A stretch of 20,668 bases of DNA from Bacillota bacterium (lineage in GTDB: Bacteria > Bacillota > Clostridia > Oscillospirales > Acutalibacteraceae): positions 1-20,668 of the forward strand of contig JAUZPX010000024.1 of the NCBI GenBank assembly GCA_030705695.1, written 5' to 3'. Made by a program: the position numbers and the translations under genes. The notes under the pieces were generated by a model that saw only the letters and a list, made by a program, of their open reading frames with translations, was not told where the DNA came from and did not search any database. This document shows, in pieces, positions 1 to 6,911 of this stretch. The first letter of the stretch is position 1. Each line of letters starts with the position of its first letter.

Positions 1-969
1 GAAGCAAAGAATGCTTCGGAAATTGAAGCACTGCGCATTAAATTTCTTGGTAAAAAGGGCGAGCTTACATCAATTTTGAAACAAATGGGCGGACTTTCCC
101 CCGAGGAACGTCCGATAATGGGGCAGCTTGCTAACGAAGTAAGAAGCTTTATCGAAGCTAGAATTGATGAAATAAGCGAAAAAATTTCAGCTTCCGAACA
201 GGAACAGAAGCTGAAAGACGAAAAACTTGACGTAACCATGCCTGGGGTACGCCATGCACTTGGTCAAAAGCATCCTCTTTCAATTGTTCTTGATGAAATC
301 AAAGAAATCTTTATCGGCATGGGATTTGAAATTGTTGACGGTCCCGAAGTCGAATACGATTATTATAACTTTGAAGCGCTTAATATTCCAAAAGATCACC
401 CTGCACGTGATACGCAAGATACGTTCTATATAAATGAAAATATCGTGCTGCGCACTCAGACATCACCCGTACAAATTCGCACAATGGAGAAAATGAAACC
501 GCCAATTAAAATAATTTCCCCTGGTCGTGTATACAGAAGCGATGCCGTTGACGCAACTCACTCACCGTTATTTCATCAAATCGAGGGTCTTGTCGTCGAC
601 AAAGGCATAACATTTGCCGATTTAAAAGGTACGCTTGAAACTTTTGTAAAACGCCTCTATGGTGAAGATTCTGTGGTACGCTTTAGACCTCATCACTTCC
701 CTTTTACAGAACCGAGTGCCGAAGTTGACGTTCAATGCTTCAGCTGCCACGGCGAGGGTTGCCGACTGTGCAAAGGAGAAGGCTGGATAGAAATTCTTGG
801 ATGCGGAATGGTTCACCCTAAAGTCCTGCAAAACTGCGGCATTGACCCAGAGGAATATACAGGTTATGCAATAGGTCTAGGACTCGAACGTGTTGCCATG
901 CGCCGTTATAATATAGACGACATGCGCATGTTCTTCGATAACGACATCCGCTTTTTAAAGCAATTTTAA
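1..969 (+). CDS. pheS: Phenylalanyl-tRNA synthetase alpha subunit, 5' truncated
   Basis: Catalytic subunit of the (alpha-beta)2 PheRS, charging tRNA-Phe in the cytoplasm. The frame is open from base 1 with no start codon in view; 322 codons remain, so roughly 17-20 residues are missing against the usual 340. The visible N-terminal part is the tail of the coiled-coil tRNA-binding arm. The class II core follows, with motif 2 (FHQIEGLVV) and motif 3 (GLGLER) near the C-terminus. The Cys-rich loop CFSCHGEGCRLCKGEGW, just before the GMVHP segment, is the form familiar from Firmicutes PheS and may bind a metal. The end FDNDIRFLKQF is typical. Seventeen bases separate it from pheT, with which it must be co-transcribed. 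A TTG at 76 could be misread as the start, but the homology upstream of it argues against that. Confidence 0.97.
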   Translation, partial: EAKNASEIEALRIKFLGKKGELTSILKQMGGLSPEERPIMGQLANEVRSFIEARIDEISEKISASEQEQKLKDEKLDVTMPGVRHALGQKHPLSIVLDEIKEIFIGMGFEIVDGPEVEYDYYNFEALNIPKDHPARDTQDTFYINENIVLRTQTSPVQIRTMEKMKPPIKIISPGRVYRSDAVDATHSPLFHQIEGLVVDKGITFADLKGTLETFVKRLYGEDSVVRFRPHHFPFTEPSAEVDVQCFSCHGEGCRLCKGEGWIEILGCGMVHPKVLQNCGIDPEEYTGYAIGLGLERVAMRRYNIDDMRMFFDNDIRFLKQF

Positions 970-986
970 GAGAGGAGAGAAAAACT

Positions 987-3362
987 ATGAATCTTTCAAT
1001 GAAATGGCTTAATGAATTTGTTGATATAAATATGCCTCCCAGGGAGTTTTCTGAAGCAATGACAATGAGCGGCTCAAAAGTTGAGGGTTACGAGATTGAG
1101 GGCGAAAAAATCAATAACATTGTCGTCGGCAAGGTCTTAAAGCTTGAACGCCATCCTGACGCCGAAAAATTGATTATCTGCCAAATTGATGTCGGAAAAT
1201 CCGAGCCGATTCAAATCGTTACTGGCGCACAAAATTTAAAAGAGGGCGATGTTATCCCTGTCTGCCTCGATAATTCCATATTGCCCGACGGCAGAAAAAT
1301 AAGAAAAGGCAAGCTTCGTGGCGTTGAAAGCAACGGCATGCTGTGCTCACTATCCGAACTCGGACTGACTACCCACGACTTTCCGAATGCTATTGAAGAT
1401 GGAATTTTTGTTTTGGAAGAAGAGTGTAGGCTCGGTCAGGATATTCGCAGCGCAATTGGTCTTAACGATACAAAAGTGGAATTTGAAATAACCTCAAACC
1501 GTCCCGATTGCTTTTCGGTTATCGGGCTTGCACGTGAAGCCGCAGTTACGTTTAATAAAGAATTAAAGCTTCATGCTCCTGTTGTAAAAGCAGGAGCAGG
1601 AGACTGTACGAAAGAACTTTCTGTTAAAATTGAAGATCCTGAGCTTTGCAAAATGTATTGCGCAAAAATAGTAAAAAATGTAAGAATTAAACCGTCTCCC
1701 CTTTGGATGAGAGAACGCCTGCGTGCAATGGGCGTACGTCCGATAAACAATATGGTCGACATCACAAACTATGTCATGTTAGAATACGGCCAGCCTATGC
1801 ATGCTTTTGACCTTCGATTCATCGATAATAAAGAAATTAAAGTCCGCCGTGCAAAAGCAGGCGAAACCATTACTACTCTTGACGGTGTTGAACGCAAGCT
1901 ATCAACACGCAATCTTGTCATTGCCGACGCTAACAAGCCAGTTGCCCTCGCAGGTATAATGGGCGGCGAATACAGCGGTATAATGGACGACACAAATACA
2001 GTAGTGTTTGAATCTGCAAACTTCCTTGGCAGCTCTGTTCGTTTATCTGCAAAAGAGCATGGCATGCGTACTGATTCTTCTTCACGTTTCGAAAAAGGGC
2101 TAGACCCTAACGTCTGTGTTCCAGCGTTAGAGCGTGCCTGCGAGCTTGTTGAGCTTCTTGACGCAGGCGATGTTATGGACGGCATGATTATTGATGATTG
2201 CTTTAAACCCGAGGAAGTTCGTATTAAATTTGACGTTGACTGGATAAACGGCTTCCTTGCAACAGATATATCAAAAGACAAAATGCAGGAAATTCTTACA
2301 AAACTCGAGTGCACATTCGATGGGGACGACATTATCGTACCTACATTCCGCCCCGATCTTGTCCACAAAGCTGATATTGCTGAAGAAATCGCTCGTTTTT
2401 ACGGATATAACGTCATTCCGTCTGCAACTTCAAGTAAATCGATTGGCGGAAAATATTCTGATGAGCAAAAATTCTATAAAACTGTCAATGATGCAATGCT
2501 AGGACTCGGGCTTTCAGAGATAATTACTTATTCATTTATAAGCCCTAAATATTATAATAAAATTCTCATGCCTGAAAATCATCCGCTAAGGAATTCTGTT
2601 ATCATTAAGAACCCATTGGGCGAAGACACAAGCATCATGCGGACTACCGCATTGCCGTCAATGATGGAAATCCTTGCAAAAAACTATAACAACCGAAACA
2701 CTGATGTTTATCTTTTTGAAATTGCAAAAGAATATATTCCGACTGAACCTGATAAGCTTCCTATTGAAAAAGATAAGCTGACAGGCGGATTATACGGCGA
2801 AAATATCGACTTCTTTGTAACGAAAGGCATTGTGGAAGAACTTCTTGAAAACACAGGCATTGAAAATTACGATGTAATTGCTTCAAACGAAGAATTCGCC
2901 TATCATCCGGGGCGTTGCGCTGTTCTTACAATAGGTGACGAAACTTTAGGCGTAATCGGCGAGATACACCCGAAAGTCGCTGAAAACTATGGTATTGACT
3001 GCAAAGTTTATGCTTTCAGCTTAGACATTGAAGTAATGTACAAGAATGCAAAAATACAGAAAAAATACACTCCGCTGCCGAAATATCCTGCTGTTTCTCG
3101 TGATTTTGCAGTTATCTGCGACATTGATCTGCCTGTATCAGCTCTGCAAAAAGCCGTAAAAGCCGCTGTTCCGAAGCTTCTTGAAAGCTTTAAGATTTTT
3201 GATGTTTATACAGGCAAACAAATTGAAACAGGCAAAAAGAGCGTTGCTTTCAGCGTAACGCTTCGTTCAAAAGAATCAACCCTTACAGATACCGAAGTGC
3301 AAAGCAGTGTTAAAAAAATTATGGCTGCTCTTGAAAAGACCGGTGCAAAATTAAGGGATTAA
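987..3362 (+). CDS. pheT: Phenylalanyl-tRNA synthetase beta subunit
   Basis: Non-catalytic partner of PheS, handling tRNA binding and editing of mischarged Tyr-tRNA-Phe. At 791 aa it is full length. Visible domains in order: an EMAP/OB-fold tRNA-binding domain (about 40-150, with VVGKVLKLERHPDAEKL); the B3/B4 editing domain (about 210-385, with NNMVDITNYVMLEYGQPMHAFD); B5 (about 400-475); the class II-like core (about 485-680); and a C-terminal ferredoxin-fold anticodon-binding domain (about 697-790, starting near KYPAVSRDFAV). The ATG at 987 follows a clear AGAGAGGAGAG Shine-Dalgarno. The gene closes the pheST unit and is followed 25 bases later by a strong terminator. Nothing looks damaged. 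Confidence 0.97.
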   Translation: MNLSMKWLNEFVDINMPPREFSEAMTMSGSKVEGYEIEGEKINNIVVGKVLKLERHPDAEKLIICQIDVGKSEPIQIVTGAQNLKEGDVIPVCLDNSILPDGRKIRKGKLRGVESNGMLCSLSELGLTTHDFPNAIEDGIFVLEEECRLGQDIRSAIGLNDTKVEFEITSNRPDCFSVIGLAREAAVTFNKELKLHAPVVKAGAGDCTKELSVKIEDPELCKMYCAKIVKNVRIKPSPLWMRERLRAMGVRPINNMVDITNYVMLEYGQPMHAFDLRFIDNKEIKVRRAKAGETITTLDGVERKLSTRNLVIADANKPVALAGIMGGEYSGIMDDTNTVVFESANFLGSSVRLSAKEHGMRTDSSSRFEKGLDPNVCVPALERACELVELLDAGDVMDGMIIDDCFKPEEVRIKFDVDWINGFLATDISKDKMQEILTKLECTFDGDDIIVPTFRPDLVHKADIAEEIARFYGYNVIPSATSSKSIGGKYSDEQKFYKTVNDAMLGLGLSEIITYSFISPKYYNKILMPENHPLRNSVIIKNPLGEDTSIMRTTALPSMMEILAKNYNNRNTDVYLFEIAKEYIPTEPDKLPIEKDKLTGGLYGENIDFFVTKGIVEELLENTGIENYDVIASNEEFAYHPGRCAVLTIGDETLGVIGEIHPKVAENYGIDCKVYAFSLDIEVMYKNAKIQKKYTPLPKYPAVSRDFAVICDIDLPVSALQKAVKAAVPKLLESFKIFDVYTGKQIETGKKSVAFSVTLRSKESTLTDTEVQSSVKKIMAALEKTGAKLRD

Positions 3363-3387
3363 AATCATTTTTAAAATAAATTAATCG

Positions 3388-3424
3388 AAAATTCTCCGCT
3401 ATTTTGAAAAAGCGGAGAATTTTT
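3388..3424 (+). terminator. Rho-independent terminator of pheST
   Basis: A perfect 13-bp inverted repeat (arms 3388-3400 and 3411-3423, core TTCTCCGCT/AGCGGAGAA) with a 10-base loop. The 3' arm runs into a T-tract. It lies just after the pheT stop and before the next promoter. Confidence 0.92.
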
Positions 3425-3465
3425 GTTAGAAAATATACGAAAATAATTTTGTTATAAATTTTATA

Positions 3466-3494
3466 TTGTATTTATTCGAAATATGTTATATAAT
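3466..3494 (+). promoter_or_regulatory. Sigma-A promoter of the ireB homologue
   Basis: A -35 TTGTAT (3466-3471), a 17-base spacer and a perfect -10 TATAAT (3489-3494) sit between the pheT terminator and the ireB ribosome binding site. The in-frame TTG at 3466 that could pass for an upstream start is part of the -35 element, which supports starting the gene at 3517. Confidence 0.75.
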
Positions 3495-3516
3495 CACTGC
3501 ATCGGGGGTGGAATCG

Positions 3517-3762
3517 ATGCAAGATAAAACCATGGTGTTTTCTCTCGGCGGAGACAAAGACGACGAAATTAAGCAATCTTTAATCGTAGTGTACGATGCG
3601 TTGCGTGCAAAGGGCTATAATCCTATTAATCAGATCGTAGGTTATATTCTGTCAGAGGATCCTACCTACATTACAACCCACAACAATGCACGTCGAATAA
3701 TAAGTAAAATCGACCGTGATGATCTTCTTGAAGCTCTAGTAAAATCTTATTTAAATCTGTAA
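3517..3762 (+). CDS. ireB: IreB family regulatory phosphoprotein (UPF0297/YrzL-like)
   Basis: An 81-aa protein with the family core GYNPINQIVGYILSEDPTYI, followed by the basic HNNARRIISKIDRDD stretch and the end LVKSYLNL. In Enterococcus faecalis IreB is a small cytoplasmic protein phosphorylated on N-terminal threonines by the PASTA kinase IreK, and it controls cephalosporin resistance. Here one threonine lies in the matching N-terminal segment (MQDKTMVF, Thr5). Whether it is a kinase target is inference. The ATG at 3517 was chosen because GGGGGTGG lies 5 bases upstream and homology begins there. It has its own promoter. The usual neighbours (alaS, ruvX/yqgF, yrzB) are absent and it sits between pheT and rpsU. 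No clear terminator separates it from the rpsU promoter, so some read-through into rpsU is likely. Confidence 0.88.
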   Translation: MQDKTMVFSLGGDKDDEIKQSLIVVYDALRAKGYNPINQIVGYILSEDPTYITTHNNARRIISKIDRDDLLEALVKSYLNL

Positions 3763-3804
3763 TGTCGAATTATGTTATTTTTATAGATTTAGTTTGATGT
3801 ACTA

Positions 3805-3834
3805 TTGACAAACCTATATAACTTAGGTTATAAT
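3805..3834 (+). promoter_or_regulatory. Sigma-A promoter of rpsU
   Basis: Consensus -35 TTGACA (3805-3810), an 18-base spacer and consensus -10 TATAAT (3829-3834). Transcription would start near 3841, giving a 5' UTR of about 58 bases. A promoter this strong suits a ribosomal protein gene. Confidence 0.85.
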
Positions 3835-3866
3835 CATTACTACAATTATTTAGATTGTACTCATTA

Positions 3867-3892
3867 CCCATGCCTTAGGGCAGATGGGAGGG
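3867..3892 (+). promoter_or_regulatory. Leader hairpin occluding part of the rpsU Shine-Dalgarno
   Basis: In the rpsU 5' UTR, CCCAT-GCC (3867-3874) can pair with GGC-AG-ATGGG (3879-3888), leaving a TTAG loop and a two-base bulge. The last bases of the 3' arm are the first bases of the Shine-Dalgarno GGGAGGG (3886-3892). The pairing is visible in the sequence. A role in limiting or autoregulating S21 translation is inference. Confidence 0.45.
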
Positions 3893-3898
3893 AAATAG

Positions 3899-4075
3899 AT
3901 GTCAGAAATCAGAATTAAAGATAATGAATCTCTGGAGAGTGCTCTCAGAAGATTTAAAAAGCAATGCGCAAGATCAGGAGTAATCGCTGAAGTGCGCAAA
4001 AGAGAAGCATATGAGAAACCCTCTGTCAGACGCAAAAAGAAGTCTGAAGCTGCTCGCAAGCGCAAATTTAAATAA
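3899..4075 (+). CDS. rpsU: 30S ribosomal protein S21
   Basis: A 58-aa very basic protein with the S21 signature: SEIRIKDNESLESALRRFKKQ, then VIAEVRKREAYEKPS, then a Lys/Arg-rich tail ending RKRKFK. S21 binds late to the 30S platform near the anti-Shine-Dalgarno end of 16S rRNA and helps initiation. The ATG is preceded by GGGAGGG at a 6-base spacing. The gene has its own consensus promoter, a leader hairpin and a terminator, so it forms a monocistronic unit, with possible read-through from ireB. In many Firmicutes rpsU sits beside yqeY, which is not present here. Confidence 0.95.
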   Translation: MSEIRIKDNESLESALRRFKKQCARSGVIAEVRKREAYEKPSVRRKKKSEAARKRKFK

Positions 4076-4083
4076 GTGAATTC

Positions 4084-4109
4084 AAAGCAGGCTTTAATGC
4101 CTGCTTTTT
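4084..4109 (+). terminator. Rho-independent terminator of rpsU
   Basis: A 9-bp perfect stem AAAGCAGGC/GCCTGCTTT (4084-4092 and 4099-4107) with a 6-base loop. It is followed by a T-rich tail (TTCTTTTCG), 8 bases after the rpsU stop. Confidence 0.92.
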
Positions 4110-4120
4110 CTTTTCGTTTT

Positions 4121-4150
4121 TTGATAATATTATGATTTTCTTCATATAAT
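4121..4150 (+). promoter_or_regulatory. Sigma-A promoter of the microprotein gene
   Basis: TTGATA (4121-4126), an 18-base spacer and a perfect TATAAT (4145-4150), directly downstream of the rpsU terminator. The ribosome binding site of the 51-codon ORF begins about 23 bases after the -10. Confidence 0.7.
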
Positions 4151-4185
4151 AATTTTGTTATTTTATAACGATAGGAGAAAATTAT

Positions 4186-4341
4186 ATGAAACGAGTAAAA
4201 CGAATATTTATGCTCCTTTTTTCCATTTTGCTGCTGGTTTATTTGATTGCCGCCATCAAAGCGGGAGCATTATCATCCAAAAATCATTCCGCAAACACAT
4301 CTGAGCTAAAAAGCGCTTATTTCTATATTCAAAATGTTTAG
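4186..4341 (+). CDS. Small predicted membrane or exported protein, 51 aa, unknown function
   Basis: The ATG at 4186 follows AGGAG at 8 bases, inside a unit with its own promoter and terminator. The product starts MKRVKRIF, a positively charged n-region. A hydrophobic stretch of about 16-18 residues follows (about 7-24, MLLFSILLLVYLIAAI) and then a polar tail of about 27 residues (KAGALSSKNHSANTSEL...YFYIQNV). This fits either a one-pass membrane protein with its tail outside or a signal-peptide-bearing secreted peptide. An AGA-like site near residues 26-28 could serve signal peptidase, but this is weak. There is no Cys for lipidation, and no double-Gly leader. I do not recognise a family. The complete set of expression signals argues that it is a real gene despite its size. 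Confidence 0.65.
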   Translation: MKRVKRIFMLLFSILLLVYLIAAIKAGALSSKNHSANTSELKSAYFYIQNV

Positions 4342-4356
4342 TATCAAATAGTTTTT

Positions 4357-4388
4357 AAATGTACCGTAATTATAACGGTACATTTTTT
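4357..4388 (+). terminator. Rho-independent terminator of the microprotein unit
   Basis: An 11-bp stem (arms 4357-4367 and 4375-4385, core TGTACCGT/ACGGTACA) with a 7-base loop, followed by TTTTTT on the plus strand. It lies 15 bases after the stop codon of the small ORF. Confidence 0.88.
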
Positions 4389-4400
4389 ATTGTACATATA

Positions 4401-4446
4401 ATAAAAATAAATTTAAACGCCGCAGGCTTTAAAAACCTGCGGCGTT
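4401..4446 (-). terminator. Terminator of the rplU-obg-mrnC cluster
   Basis: An 11-bp perfect GC-rich stem AACGCCGCAGG/CCTGCGGCGTT (4416-4426 and 4436-4446), 10 bases past the mrnC stop. On the minus strand it is followed by TTTAAATTTATTTTTATT. It would work mainly for the minus strand; the plus-strand tail is only CTTTAT. Confidence 0.88.
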
Positions 4447-4456
4447 CTTTATGAAT

Positions 4457-4849
4457 TTATTCGGAAATCACTTTGAACAGTTCACGAATTCGCTCGATAC
4501 GATCAGTTAAATATAAATATCCAAACAAGCATTCAAGCCCTGTCGCACTGTGATAATCAGCCAAAGACGCATTCTTCGGCTTAATTATATTTGCGTTACG
4601 ACCTCGTTTATAAACAGTTTCCTCTTCCTCTGTCAGTAATGAAGAAATTTTTAAATAAGATTCCGCCTGTGCTTTGCAACAAACCATGTTAACTTTTTGT
4701 TTATTCAGAACACTCAGCGGACAATTTGCCTCACAAACCAGGAGCTCACGCACAAGGAGATCAAATACTCCATCACCGATAAACGCCAGCGACTTTGGGC
4801 TGTAATCCTTAATGTTGCATGGCTTGTTCAATAGACGTTCCATGTTCAT
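4457..4849 (-). CDS. mrnC: Mini-ribonuclease III
   Basis: Mini-III is a dimeric RNase III catalytic domain without a dsRNA-binding domain; in Bacillus subtilis it matures 23S rRNA. At 130 aa this one has the family's usual size. It shows SLAFIGDGVFDLLVRELLV (catalytic Asp26 within the IGD motif), the conserved KAQA segment, and GLECLFGYLYL near the C-terminus with the second acidic site. The ATG at 4849 was chosen because GGAG lies 5 bases upstream. An in-frame GTG at 4855 overlaps the obg stop but has no spaced SD. Start and obg stop are 2 bases apart, so translational coupling is likely. In Bacillus mrnC lies next to cysS, so the link to obg here is a different context. A terminator follows. 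Confidence 0.9.
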   Translation of the reverse strand: MNMERLLNKPCNIKDYSPKSLAFIGDGVFDLLVRELLVCEANCPLSVLNKQKVNMVCCKAQAESYLKISSLLTEEEETVYKRGRNANIIKPKNASLADYHSATGLECLFGYLYLTDRIERIRELFKVISE

Positions 4850-4851
4850 TG

Positions 4852-6123
4852 TCACTCCACAAAATCGAATTCCAGGTCGTAAATAACAACGGTATCGCCC
4901 TCACTTATTCCTGCCTCACGCAACGCATCTATAACGCCGCCTGAAATCAACACACGCTGGAAGTATTGCAGCGATTCGCTATCATCAAAATTTACTGATT
5001 TCATAATATTAAGCAGCCATTCAGATTCGACAAAGAAGACACCGTCATTCTCGCGTACAGTAACAGCGTTTTTCTCGATTTTATCCACCTCAATCTGAGG
5101 AATCGGTTCAGCTTCAAATTTTGAAATCGGCGGCAGCGTTGAAAGCATCTCCCAAATTCTGTTAAGGAGCTTGTCAACGTCATAGCGAATAGCCGCCATA
5201 ATCGGGAAAAATTCATATCCTTGTGCTGTTACAAACTCTTTAAAGTTCTCAATTTGCTCGTCAGTGGCAAGGTCACACTTGTTGCCTGCAACAATCATCG
5301 GACGCTCGCTAAGTTCAGGATTAAACTTTTTCAGCTCAGCATTAATAATCTTGAAATCCTCTATCGGGTCTCTGCCCTCACTGCCTGAAATATCAACAAT
5401 ATGCACAAGCATGCGGCAACGCTCAACGTGACGTAAAAAGCGATGTCCAAGCCCCATGCCGTCACCTGCGCCTTCAATAAGACCGGGGATATCCGCCATA
5501 ACAAACGATGACCCCTCCCCCATGCGAACAACACCAAGCACAGGAGTAATTGTTGTAAAATGATAATCTGCAATTATCGGTTTTGCCTCGCTGACAACAG
5601 AAACAAGAGTGGACTTCCCTACATTCGGGAAACCTACAAGCCCAACATCGGCTAAAAGTTTCAATTCCAGCGTAACTTCTATTTCTTCACCTGGAAGTCC
5701 CGGTTTTGCAAAGCGAGGTGTCTGACGTGTCGGGGTTGCAAAGTGCATATTGCCCCAGCCGCCCTTTCCGCCTTTTGCGATAACAACAGCTTCTTTCCTG
5801 CTGATATCGGCAATAATTCGCCCTGTTTCAGCATCTTTAACAACTGTTCCCGTAGGAACGTGCACAACAAGCTGTTTTGCGCTTTTACCGTTACATCTGG
5901 CGCCACGGCCGTTCTGCCCGTTTTCGGCAACATATTTGCGTTTATAGCGAAAATCGGCAAGCGTAGAAAGATTATCATCCGCTAAAAAGACAATGTCTCC
6001 TCCTTTGCCTCCGTCACCGCCGTCAGGGCCGCCTGCTGCAACATACTTTTCACGATGAAAAGCCACTGCGCCGTCGCCGCCATTTCCTGCTTTAATTTTT
6101 ATTTTTGCAATATCTACAAACAT
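4852..6123 (-). CDS. obg: GTPase Obg (50S assembly)
   Basis: Obg is an essential GTPase that binds the 50S subunit and links ribosome assembly to (p)ppGpp. The product has 423 aa. It carries an N-terminal glycine-rich Obg fold (1-158, with KAGNGGDGAVAFHREKY and GGPDGGDGGKGGD). The G domain has G1 GFPNVGKS (164-171), G3 DIPG (211-214) and G4 NKCD (281-284). A C-terminal OCT domain follows (about 345-423, with the SVNFDD and GISEGDTV segments). The ATG at 6123 (MFVDIAKI) matches the family start and has AAGG at 7 bases; in-frame codons back to 6156 give an unlikely 11-residue extension. It follows the DUF6483-like gene and abuts mrnC, in the usual Firmicutes position downstream of rpmA. Confidence 0.96.
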   Translation of the reverse strand: MFVDIAKIKIKAGNGGDGAVAFHREKYVAAGGPDGGDGGKGGDIVFLADDNLSTLADFRYKRKYVAENGQNGRGARCNGKSAKQLVVHVPTGTVVKDAETGRIIADISRKEAVVIAKGGKGGWGNMHFATPTRQTPRFAKPGLPGEEIEVTLELKLLADVGLVGFPNVGKSTLVSVVSEAKPIIADYHFTTITPVLGVVRMGEGSSFVMADIPGLIEGAGDGMGLGHRFLRHVERCRMLVHIVDISGSEGRDPIEDFKIINAELKKFNPELSERPMIVAGNKCDLATDEQIENFKEFVTAQGYEFFPIMAAIRYDVDKLLNRIWEMLSTLPPISKFEAEPIPQIEVDKIEKNAVTVRENDGVFFVESEWLLNIMKSVNFDDSESLQYFQRVLISGGVIDALREAGISEGDTVVIYDLEFDFVE

Positions 6124-6185
6124 AGCTTCGCCTTTCATAAGTTCATCAATCGGCAATCCTTGCCGATAAATTAATATAACCTTAA

Positions 6186-6554
6186 TTACATATCGATTCC
6201 GTAAAGTTCTTTTACTTTCGTTAAGCCTTCCAAAACCTCTTCTTTTGAAAAATCATGAGCCTCCAGAAATTCTTCACTCATCTGTGACAGCTGAGAGTAA
6301 AAATCAATAGATATTTCAAGATATTCCGTATCAAGATCAAGTTCAATGCGATCAAAGAGCTTGTCCTCGGCTTCGTTGATTTGCCCTTTTTTTATCATAT
6401 CAATCAGAGTTAAATACAGCTGTGCGGCATCGGTATAACGTCCGTTTTCATCAAGAGATACAGGATATGTCACTGTATTTTTCTTTAATACAACAGATGC
6501 AATAAACTGACTTAGCATCTCAACCTGACGCAAAATATAATCGTTCTGAAACAT
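6186..6554 (-). CDS. Conserved small protein, DUF6483-like, unknown function
   Basis: A 122-aa acidic, apparently all-helical cytoplasmic protein with no signal peptide or membrane segment. The N-terminus MFQNDYILRQVEMLSQFIASVV matches what I recall of the DUF6483 family of Clostridia. A TPR-like stretch follows (about 40-65, AAQLYLTLIDMIKKGQINEAEDKLFD). The function is unknown. The ATG at 6554 was chosen because AGGTGG lies 7 bases upstream and the family begins with this Met; in-frame extension to 6596 would run back through the terminator stem. The gene lies between rpmA and obg, and its SD begins immediately after the T-tract of the rpmA terminator, so it depends on read-through or on a promoter I could not identify. 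Confidence 0.72.
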   Translation of the reverse strand: MFQNDYILRQVEMLSQFIASVVLKKNTVTYPVSLDENGRYTDAAQLYLTLIDMIKKGQINEAEDKLFDRIELDLDTEYLEISIDFYSQLSQMSEEFLEAHDFSKEEVLEGLTKVKELYGIDM

Positions 6555-6571
6555 ATCTTTGCCACCTTTTG

Positions 6572-6602
6572 AAAAAAAGGGCGGAAACAATTCCACCCTT
6601 TT
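6572..6602 (-). terminator. Terminator/attenuator between rpmA and the DUF6483-obg-mrnC genes
   Basis: A 12-bp stem with one U-G pair: the 5' arm AAAAGGGTGGAA (6602-6591) pairs with TTCCGCCCTTTT (6586-6575) around a 4-base loop, and seven T residues follow on the minus strand. It sits 21 bases after the rpmA stop and ends 18 bases before the next start codon. The downstream genes need obg-level expression, so partial read-through is expected. Confidence 0.88.
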
Positions 6603-6623
6603 GCTCGCTTATTTATTTTGCTA

Positions 6624-6908
6624 TTACTGTTCGACCGGGAAAACGCAAGCAGCCTTGCGATCTTTACCGACACGCTTGAAACGGACAACACCGTCAATAA
6701 GAGCAAATAATGTATCATCAGAACCACGGCCAACGTTATCGCCCGGATGAATATGTGTTCCGCGTTGTTTAACAAGGATATTTCCAGCAAGAACAAACTG
6801 ACCGTCAGCACGCTTTACGCCAAGACGTTTTGACTCTGAATCACGTCCGTTTTTGGTGGAACCCATTCCTTTTTTATGAGCAAATAATTGAATGTTTATT
6901 TTAAGCAT
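6624..6908 (-). CDS. rpmA: 50S ribosomal protein L27, with cleavable N-terminal extension
   Basis: A 94-aa L27, the 50S protein whose N-terminus reaches the peptidyl transferase centre. The core GSTKNGRDSESKRLGVKR and GTHIHPGDNVGRG is standard. The N-terminus MLKINIQLFA precedes HKKGMGSTKNG, which is the Firmicutes form: Prp removes the extension after the -FA position to expose the functional N-terminus. The gene for Prp lies directly upstream. A strong SD (GGAGGTG) precedes the ATG at 6908, and the prp stop codon is a few bases upstream. An attenuator-like terminator follows the stop. Confidence 0.96.
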   Translation of the reverse strand: MLKINIQLFAHKKGMGSTKNGRDSESKRLGVKRADGQFVLAGNILVKQRGTHIHPGDNVGRGSDDTLFALIDGVVRFKRVGKDRKAACVFPVEQ

Positions 6909-6911
6909 AAC

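Noticed and set aside
76..78. TTG at 76 as the start of pheS
   Set aside because: The frame is open from base 1 and the upstream residues match the PheS N-terminal arm, so the gene is cut by the window edge.
1769..2368. Long antisense open frame inside pheT
   Set aside because: It has no ribosome binding site and no recognisable domain, has Ser/Arg-rich shadow composition, and lies fully within a conserved gene on the other strand.
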